DNA of 5,937 bases, taken from Euryarchaeota archaeon UBA128. Lineage in GTDB: Archaea; Thermoplasmatota; Poseidoniia; Poseidoniales; Poseidoniaceae. The notes under the pieces are model-generated. The model searched no databases. It was not told the origin of the DNA and saw nothing but the letters and a program-made list of their open reading frames with translations. The position numbers and the translations under genes are program-made. Of the stretch, positions 1 to 5,113 are shown piece by piece (the stretch's first letter is position 1; each line of letters opens with the position of its first letter). Where the stretch lies: contig DALZ01000041.1 in the NCBI GenBank assembly GCA_002496955.1, forward strand, positions 1,000 to 6,936, read 5' to 3'.

Positions 1-1
1 A

Positions 2-1009
2 TTTGCCGCTTTGAAATCTGATGGTTCTGTATTAACATGGGGTAGTTCAACTGCTGGAGGAGACAGCAGTAGTGTTTCATCTCAGTTAAACTCAGGGGTG
101 ACAGAGATATTTTCTAACCGTTTTGCATTCGTAGCCTTGAAGTCGGATGGTTCAGTAGTTACGTGGGGAGGTTCAGGTTATGGAGCGGATAGTAGTTCAG
201 TAAGTTCTCAGATAAGTTCAGGAGTTACAGAAATATTTTCTACTGTTTCCGCATTTGCTGCGTTAAAATCAGATGGTTCTGTTGTAACTTGGGGTGAATC
301 AACATGGGGCGGAGATAGTAGTTCAGTAAGTTCTCAGATAAGTTCAGGAGTTACAGAAATATTTTCAAGCGATAGTGCATTTGCTGCCCTGAAATCTGAT
401 GGCTCAGTAGTAACATGGGGGTACTCAAGTAATGGAGGTGATAGTAGTTCAGTAAGTTCTCAGATAAGTTCTGGGGTTACAGAAATATTTTCAAGCGATA
501 ATGCATTTGCTGCCTTAAAATCTGATGGTTCAGTAGTTACGTGGGGGGACCCAAGTTTTGGAGGGGATAGTAGTTCAGTAAGTTCTCAGATAAGTTCTGG
601 GGTTACAGAAATATTTTCAAGCGAGGATGCATTTGCTGCCTTGAAATCTGATGGTTCAGTAGTTACGTGGGGGTTGCCAGGTGGTGGAGGGGATAGTAGT
701 TTTGTAAGTTCTCAAATAAGTTCTGGGGTTACAGAAATATTTTCAACTGACAGGGCATTTGCTGCCTTGAAATCTGATGGTTCAGTAGTTACGTGGGGGG
801 ACCCAGGTTTTGGAGGGGATAGTAGTTCAATTGCCTCGTCATTATCCTCCGGAGTCAGTGAAATTTTTTCATCTGATAGAGCATTTGCTGCTTTGAAATC
901 AGATGGTTCTGTTGTAACTTGGGGTGAATCAACATGGGGCGGAGATAGTAGTTCAGTAACCTCTTCACTAAGTTCTGGAGTGCAGAATGTATATTCATCA
1001 TCGAAAGCA
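2..1009 (+). repeat. Eight in-frame 126-bp tandem repeats
   Basis: Equivalent codons (Leu of ALKSDG) recur at 11, 137, 263, 389, 515, 641, 767 and 893, always exactly 126 bp apart, with no indels across eight units. Units 2 to 6 are the most alike. For example, 188-240 equals 314-366 (53 bp), and 440-498 equals 566-624 (59 bp). Units 7 and 8 differ more in their second half, with ASSLSSG or TSSLSSG replacing SSQISSG. The array runs past the left edge of the window, so the total number is unknown. A partial ninth unit follows at 1010-1033. The high nucleotide identity, beyond what protein constraint needs, suggests recent duplication or gene conversion. Confidence 0.95.
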
Positions 1010-1036
1010 TTTGCTGTAATAGACAATGATGGCTGA
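2..1036 (+). CDS. RCC1/BLIP-II-like tandem repeat protein, C-terminal part (5' end outside window)
   Basis: The reading frame is open from base 2 and ends at TGA 1034-1036, so only the last 344 codons are visible. The internal TTG at position 11 is a repeat codon, not a start. The protein is eight 42-residue units with the core AFAALKSDGSVVTWG, then a variable quartet, GGDSSSVSSQISSG, VTEIFS and a variable triplet. It ends in a short ninth piece, AFAVIDNDG. The pattern 'SGV..I.....A.AALK.DG.V..WG....G' matches the blade signature of RCC1-type beta-propellers, notably the short blades of BLIP-II; this is recall of the family, not a search. Similar 'DGSVVTWG...GGDSS' repeats are widespread in marine microbes. 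Such proteins usually bind other proteins, and the partner and cellular location here are unknown. No signal peptide or anchor is visible because the N terminus is missing. The gene is more A+T-rich than the polymerase next door. The repeat nature is certain, the fold is likely, and the function is unassigned. Confidence 0.8.
   Translation, partial: FAALKSDGSVLTWGSSTAGGDSSSVSSQLNSGVTEIFSNRFAFVALKSDGSVVTWGGSGYGADSSSVSSQISSGVTEIFSTVSAFAALKSDGSVVTWGESTWGGDSSSVSSQISSGVTEIFSSDSAFAALKSDGSVVTWGYSSNGGDSSSVSSQISSGVTEIFSSDNAFAALKSDGSVVTWGDPSFGGDSSSVSSQISSGVTEIFSSEDAFAALKSDGSVVTWGLPGGGGDSSFVSSQISSGVTEIFSTDRAFAALKSDGSVVTWGDPGFGGDSSSIASSLSSGVSEIFSSDRAFAALKSDGSVVTWGESTWGGDSSSVTSSLSSGVQNVYSSSKAFAVIDNDG
266..329 (+). 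repeat. 64-bp exact direct repeat, second copy at 896-959
   Basis: Bases 266-329 in unit 3 are identical to 896-959 in unit 8, 630 bp (five units) away. The block encodes the core plus the variable quartet ESTW, which no intervening unit carries. Both edges of the match are defined by single-base differences (265 a versus 895 g; 330 g versus 960 c). The two flanking halves of units 3 and 8 are not especially alike, so this looks like a copied segment and not just a shared consensus. Confidence 0.9.
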
Positions 1037-1038
1037 TT

Positions 1039-1066
1039 TGGTTCAGTTATTGGTAAACTGGAACCA
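1039..1066 (+). terminator. Hairpin just after the repeat-protein stop codon
   Basis: Bases 1039-1048 (tggttcagtt) pair with 1056-1066 (aactggaacca) in a 10-bp stem with a single bulged G and a 7-base loop, beginning two bases after the TGA. No T-run follows, so a classic intrinsic terminator is not shown. It may be a 3'-end stabilising or transcription-termination structure. The 5' arm also resembles the ggttcagt of the coding repeats, so it could have arisen from repeat sequence. Confidence 0.45.
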
Positions 1067-1085
1067 TGCATCAATACGAAGGGCA

Positions 1086-1108
1086 ATAACAGGGCTATGC
1101 CCTGTTGT
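1086..1108 (+). terminator. Strong GC-rich hairpin upstream of polB
   Basis: Bases 1088-1095 (aacagggc) pair perfectly with 1099-1106 (gccctgtt) around a 3-base loop. A G-T and an A-T pair extend the stem to 1086/1108. The sequence that follows is T/G-rich (gtgttt) but is not a pure T-run. It may terminate transcripts of the repeat gene or lie in the polB leader. It ends 14 bases before the polB ATG and overlaps a possible TTG start at 1105, which makes that start unlikely. Confidence 0.5.
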
Positions 1109-1122
1109 GTTTGGGCAGAGCC

Positions 1123-3804
1123 ATGCAGTTTGACGGTAGACTCGGGATAATCAGTGGACGGTACCACTCTCTCGATGCTTCGAACGGCGGTAAGGAGCAC
1201 CAAACCATCCTCGAAGTATTTGGTCGCTGCGAAGACGGTCGCTCGATTTGCCTGCTCATCAAAGGCTTACAACCCAGTTTCGAAATCACCCCCCTATCCG
1301 CTTGGCAAGCCGGTCAGGAAATCCCTGAACAACTGAAAGCTCGAGTCAAGGTCATTGCTGACAAAGAGGATGTTGTCAGGATAGACGGGCCTACCATGAA
1401 ACTCACCGATCTCGGCATGCGACCAATTTGGCGAGTCACTACCAGGCAACCATACGTCGTACCAAACCTGCGTAAGTCGTTGGAAAAGCAGGGCTGGGGC
1501 GTCTACTCTGGCGATATTCCGTTTCTCAATCGACTATTCTTGGATTTGGATTTGAGCATGCACATTCATGCTAAGGGCGAAATCATCGATACCATTGATG
1601 CACCCAATAATGACATGCAGCAAACTATCAAAGTGCGGGCTGCTGGTGGTGCTGGACGTTACAGTGTTGACATCACCGTAACCTGTACCATCGATGACTT
1701 ATCTGATACTGATGCCTTTCAGGTGCCCTTCAAAGTGTTCTCCTTCGATTTAGAAACCAGTATCAAAGATGAATCAGTCTTGTGTGCGGCTGGATGGATT
1801 GAAGATATGGGCACTGGAACTCGACAGAAGTACGCGCTGGAAGGTGAAGAAGGCCATATTTTGGAGCAACTTACGCTAATTGTTCGCTCGCAAGACCCAG
1901 ACATAATCACTGGTTACAATATCGATAATTTCGATTTACCGAGGCTTCGAGATAGGGCTGATGAACTCAGTAAAAGAGGCGGCTGGCGTCGCAAAGCCGC
2001 CTTATTTGGTTGGGGCAGGGTAGAACAGTCAGAACAGGAAATCAAGCGCACTCGAACTGGATTGCTACCTCGTCGACAAAGCAATCGAGCTTGGAACCTT
2101 GCTGGTAGAAGCGTAGTTGATGCGTGGTGGCAAACTCGTATGACCATTAGACCGCAGCGAGAAACGCTATCATATGTGGCCAAGTTGCTGTTTCCCGATG
2201 ATGAGGAGCGCCACAAAATGGACGTTGATGCCTCGAAGATGGACGAAGAGTGGGCGGCACGCCCTGATGTGGTAATGGAATACTGTATCCGAGATGCCGA
2301 ACTACCCCTTGACATCCTAGAAGAATTACAAGCAATTCGTCGGAAGGAAGCAACAGCAGCAGTCGCTAAAGTCAATTTTGATACCGCGGCCAATGGCAGT
2401 TCTAGCCAATTGGTTGATTCCCTAATCATTAGACTCGCCGACCGAGAAAATGTTGCAGTCCCCCTTACCGGTTCAGCCGAGCCCAAAGAAGGACAAATCA
2501 CCGGTGGCTATGTTCACGATGTCGATGCTGGGCTTCATCCGTGGATTGCCGTACTTGATTTCAAGTCAATGTATCCTTCAATTATGATTGGTAGTAACGT
2601 CTGTTACACCACTAGAATTGACCCAATCCAGTCTGACCAGCCAGCCGAGGATGAGCCGGTTCACGTCGCACCAACCGGCGCCCGGTTCCGGCACCAAAGC
2701 GTTCGCAAAGGCTTGGTGCCGACCCTGTTAGAGAATTTGATGGCGCAACGAGACGTTCACAAAGCTGCACTAAAGGAAGCCAAGCAAAGCGAGGATTCGG
2801 CAGGAATCATGTTCCACGATTCGATGCAGTACGCGGTCAAGATTCTGATGAACACTTTCTATGGCGTCTTTGCTAGTGGCTTCTATCGCTTTACCCATCG
2901 TGATTTGGGCTCTTCAATTACCGCCTGGGCGCGTTTCAATATCAAGGACATCATCGCTCAATTAGGCGCAGAAGGTCATCACGTTGTCTATTCTGACACC
3001 GATTCAATATTTGTCCGCTCACCAGTGCCTGAAGGCTCACCGTCAACCATCAGACCAGACGAACAAGAGGCTGCCGATGCGGGCGATAAAACGGCACTTG
3101 CTAAGATAGCAGCATGGCAAACTGCTAAGCAAAGTATGATCGATTTCGGCTTAGAAATAGCCGAACGATATAGCAAAGATTCAGCCGTTTTAGAGTATGA
3201 AAAAGGCCTTTCAGTATTTTTTTCTCACGGGGCAAAAAAGCGCTATGTCGGCCAAGTGGTTTATCCAAGCGAAGAGATGCTGATACGTGGCTATGAAACT
3301 CAAAGAACCGATTCATTCGCATATCTAACTAAAACTATGAAGGAATTGTTTACCTTTGCCCTAGCAGATCAAGAAACTGAATTGGTCAAATGTGCTCTCG
3401 AGCGAGTTAAAGCACTTAGAAACAACGCCGTCAACCCCACGGAACTAATTCTCGCCAAGTCGTGTAAAGGAACGGTGAAAAAGGACGGTAGCGTAGATTT
3501 CTCCAAGGCCTATGCTAACCCCGACAGTATGGCTCAGGTGAGAGTTGCAAAAGCCAGAATCGCTCTCGGGCTAGGTTTCACTTCCGGAATGAAAGTATCC
3601 TATGTGGTCACTGACGCGTCCCGGTCACCAATGGCAGTAAAACCATGGCTAGAGTCAGAGGAAGGTGGCGGTATTACAGACTACGATGGCAAGTTTTACG
3701 CCGAGCGATTAGCCGCTGCCTTGGGCAGAATTACTGAAGCATTTGGTTGGAATGCCAAAGAATTGATGGCAGGCAACAAACAGAGTTCACTGTTTTCTTT
3801 TTAG
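1123..3804 (+). CDS. polB: Archaeal family B DNA polymerase (DNA-directed DNA polymerase with 3'-5' proofreading)
   Basis: It copies DNA from dNTPs and proofreads with a 3'-5' exonuclease. The protein is 893 residues from ATG 1123 (MQFDGRLG). A TTG at 1105 would add six residues but sits in a hairpin. The N-terminal domain includes GDIPFLNRLFLD (130-141), as in Pfu-type enzymes. Exo I is FDLET (D209, E211), Exo II YNIDNFD (Y265, N266, D271) and Exo III YCIRD (Y387, D391). Polymerase motif A is DFKSMYPSI (D479, Y484), motif B KILMNTFYG (K573, N577, Y580, G581) and motif C YSDTDS (D625, D627). KKRY follows at 705-708, then the thumb. The last residues, QSSLFSF (887-893), form a PCNA-interacting peptide. 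All catalytic residues are present and no intein interrupts motifs A, B or C. It is about 115 residues longer than Pfu polymerase (775), with extra sequence after Exo II and after motif C. No strong ribosome binding site or TATA box precedes it. It is separated from the next gene by 52 bp. The family call is near certain; whether it is the main replicase beside PolD cannot be told here. Confidence 0.97.
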   Translation: MQFDGRLGIISGRYHSLDASNGGKEHQTILEVFGRCEDGRSICLLIKGLQPSFEITPLSAWQAGQEIPEQLKARVKVIADKEDVVRIDGPTMKLTDLGMRPIWRVTTRQPYVVPNLRKSLEKQGWGVYSGDIPFLNRLFLDLDLSMHIHAKGEIIDTIDAPNNDMQQTIKVRAAGGAGRYSVDITVTCTIDDLSDTDAFQVPFKVFSFDLETSIKDESVLCAAGWIEDMGTGTRQKYALEGEEGHILEQLTLIVRSQDPDIITGYNIDNFDLPRLRDRADELSKRGGWRRKAALFGWGRVEQSEQEIKRTRTGLLPRRQSNRAWNLAGRSVVDAWWQTRMTIRPQRETLSYVAKLLFPDDEERHKMDVDASKMDEEWAARPDVVMEYCIRDAELPLDILEELQAIRRKEATAAVAKVNFDTAANGSSSQLVDSLIIRLADRENVAVPLTGSAEPKEGQITGGYVHDVDAGLHPWIAVLDFKSMYPSIMIGSNVCYTTRIDPIQSDQPAEDEPVHVAPTGARFRHQSVRKGLVPTLLENLMAQRDVHKAALKEAKQSEDSAGIMFHDSMQYAVKILMNTFYGVFASGFYRFTHRDLGSSITAWARFNIKDIIAQLGAEGHHVVYSDTDSIFVRSPVPEGSPSTIRPDEQEAADAGDKTALAKIAAWQTAKQSMIDFGLEIAERYSKDSAVLEYEKGLSVFFSHGAKKRYVGQVVYPSEEMLIRGYETQRTDSFAYLTKTMKELFTFALADQETELVKCALERVKALRNNAVNPTELILAKSCKGTVKKDGSVDFSKAYANPDSMAQVRVAKARIALGLGFTSGMKVSYVVTDASRSPMAVKPWLESEEGGGITDYDGKFYAERLAAALGRITEAFGWNAKELMAGNKQSSLFSF

Positions 3805-3856
3805 TTGGCGCAAGTTGTGGAAGCACTTTTGATGGATAAACCCACCAGCAGGGCTG

Positions 3857-5059
3857 ATGAAGTCGGCACTTCAACCCCTAATGATTGCACTCTTGATGCT
3901 CTGTGCTAGCCTTTCAGGCTGTATGTTCACCGATGAAAGTGAATCTGAAGTCAAGGTAACCGCGGTGTTTGATTACTCACCGAAGACCGATATCAGAACT
4001 GGTGACAGTGTTCAACTAGATGCATCAAGTTCACTGCCCGGGGACGGCTCACTGACCTACAGTTGGGATTGTGACGGTGATGCAGCTACCGATAAAACCG
4101 GTCAAATGGTATCATGCAGTTGGGAACTTGAAGGCACCTATAGTGTAACGCTTACCGTCGTTTCGGGCAGTAAAAGTAACTCGCAAACCAAAGAAATAAC
4201 TGTTTCCGAAGCACCTGTTGGCTCACCGACTGCGGAAATAACTCAATACACCGATGAGGAAGATTGCACGTATGAGGAAATAGACAATACACGGGACATA
4301 ATTTTGTGGATTTGCGCGATGGACAAAGATCCGGGCTCGGACCGAGAAATCCAAGACACTAGGAGTGTTTTGCTTGATGCCTACGACTCCACAGCTGGTG
4401 GTGAAGGCCAATACATTACAGAATACAACTGGGACCTTGATCTACTTGTCGACTCTGATGGTGATGGTAACAGCGAAAATGATGCGGATTTGACAGGAGA
4501 ATCAGTAGAGTGGAAAGATGTTGCACCTGGAGAGTATCAAATTAATCTATCAGTCTCCAATAGTGTCGGAAAAATGGACGGTGACAAAATAAAGGTGTAT
4601 GTGTCTTTCTACGGTCATTGGACTGATAGTGATTGGGAAATTGCCAGTGGCAACTCCAATGACCCCGAGGAAATCCAATTCGATATGCCGGTAGTTTACG
4701 ACAAAGAACAGGGTAACACCATCAGGAAAGTCGAGTTAATCCTAACCTATCCGCAAATTGATGACGATTGTCAAGATGTAACGCCGGGAGAAGGTAACAA
4801 TTGTCGAAATAAACTGGACATATACGCTTACAATGAAGAGGAGGAAGAGGCGAGAAATACCACTGAAACACCGATTGACGGTCGTGACCACGGAGAATGT
4901 GATGATGATAATGACTGTCTGCAACTACTGCTAAGTTCCTACATGTTCACTGAAACCGAATCGACCTTTGGCGACGGAGACTGGGTTGTGGCGATTCACA
5001 ATGAGAAACTCAATGACCAAAAAATTGAATCTTTTGTCATCATTCTTCATTACAAGTAA
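3857..5059 (+). CDS. Secreted PKD-domain lipoprotein with Asp-rich loop and P-domain-like C terminus
   Basis: The product is 400 residues and complete. Residues 1-22 are a lipoprotein signal: Lys2, a hydrophobic core, then lipobox LSGC with C22 as the lipidated residue. It should therefore be exported and tethered to the outer face of the membrane. Residues about 32-118 are a PKD-type immunoglobulin-like domain (SVQLDASSS, YSWDCDGD at 68-75, GTYSVTLTV at 93-101). Residues about 124-250 repeat that layout (VLLDAYDST, YNWDLD at 190-195, GEYQINLSV) and contain a D-rich loop, DSDGDGNSEND (199-209), of the calcium-binding kind. Residues about 255-400 form a beta-rich domain whose ends (KVELILTYP and DGDWVVAIHNEKL) recall P-domain/jelly-roll modules; this is a weak resemblance. 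Eight cysteines besides C22 fall in four close pairs (72/87, 137/153, 305/316, 348/354), suggesting disulfides. The protein is very acidic. Only a weak purine stretch (caggg) precedes the ATG. The lipoprotein and PKD calls are firm. The ligand or role is unknown; adhesion or surface protein assembly is possible. Confidence 0.85.
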   Translation: MKSALQPLMIALLMLCASLSGCMFTDESESEVKVTAVFDYSPKTDIRTGDSVQLDASSSLPGDGSLTYSWDCDGDAATDKTGQMVSCSWELEGTYSVTLTVVSGSKSNSQTKEITVSEAPVGSPTAEITQYTDEEDCTYEEIDNTRDIILWICAMDKDPGSDREIQDTRSVLLDAYDSTAGGEGQYITEYNWDLDLLVDSDGDGNSENDADLTGESVEWKDVAPGEYQINLSVSNSVGKMDGDKIKVYVSFYGHWTDSDWEIASGNSNDPEEIQFDMPVVYDKEQGNTIRKVELILTYPQIDDDCQDVTPGEGNNCRNKLDIYAYNEEEEEARNTTETPIDGRDHGECDDDNDCLQLLLSSYMFTETESTFGDGDWVVAIHNEKLNDQKIESFVIILHYK

Positions 5060-5067
5060 ATCCCAGC

Positions 5068-5075
5068 AATATATT
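5068..5075 (+). promoter_or_regulatory. Archaeal TATA-box-like element before pyruvate kinase
   Basis: The sequence aatatatt, inside the 10-base palindrome caatatattg (5067-5076), is the only strongly A+T-rich stretch in the 54-bp gap after the lipoprotein stop. Archaeal TATA boxes centre about 26 bases before the transcription start, which would place the start near 5098 and give a leader of about 16 bases to the ATG at 5114. No clear BRE purine stretch precedes it. Assignment rests on position and composition only. Confidence 0.45.
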
Positions 5076-5102
5076 GAGAAAGCCCTTTCATGGGTTGCCA
5101 TC

Positions 5103-5106
5103 GAGG
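5103..5106 (+). promoter_or_regulatory. Short Shine-Dalgarno-like site (gagg) for pyruvate kinase
   Basis: GAGG matches four bases of the archaeal Shine-Dalgarno consensus GGAGGTGAT and is spaced seven bases from ATG 5114. It favours this ATG over the in-frame ATG at 5090, which would lie upstream of the predicted transcription start. Confidence 0.4.
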
Positions 5107-5113
5107 CTTAACC

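Noticed and set aside
2..1009. CRISPR-like or satellite repeat array
   Set aside because: The repeats are contiguous, with no spacers. The period is exactly 126 bp, in frame, and gives a consistent protein motif, so this is a coding repeat.
712..1203. Reverse-strand open frame of 163 codons across the repeat gene and spacer
   Set aside because: It is antisense to the repeats and to the polB start, its translation simply mirrors the repeat periodicity, and it matches no recognisable family.
1914..2501. Reverse-strand open frame of 195 codons inside polB
   Set aside because: The forward strand here encodes the Exo II to pre-motif A region with clear conserved residues. The reverse translation is Ser/Arg-rich, as antisense frames often are, and shows no domain.
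2557..3009. Intein at the usual PolB insertion sites (motifs A, B, C)
   Set aside because: All three motifs read straight through without interruption, and no splicing-domain residues are present.
3217..3239. Frameshift or slippage site at the T7 and A6 runs in polB
   Set aside because: The frame continues correctly through both runs into KKRY and the thumb domain, so there is no sign of disruption.
3832..3909. Small 25-codon ORF overlapping the lipoprotein start
   Set aside because: It is very short, out of frame with a clear lipoprotein signal peptide, and has no recognisable features.
5079..5090. Terminator hairpin gaaag/ctttc after the lipoprotein gene
   Set aside because: The stem has only 4-5 pairs with almost no loop and no T-run, so it is too weak to call.
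5090..5113. Upstream in-frame ATG (5090) as the pyruvate kinase start
   Set aside because: It would add MGCHRGLT before the normal family start and lies before the transcription start predicted from the TATA-like element. ATG 5114 has a better-placed GAGG.
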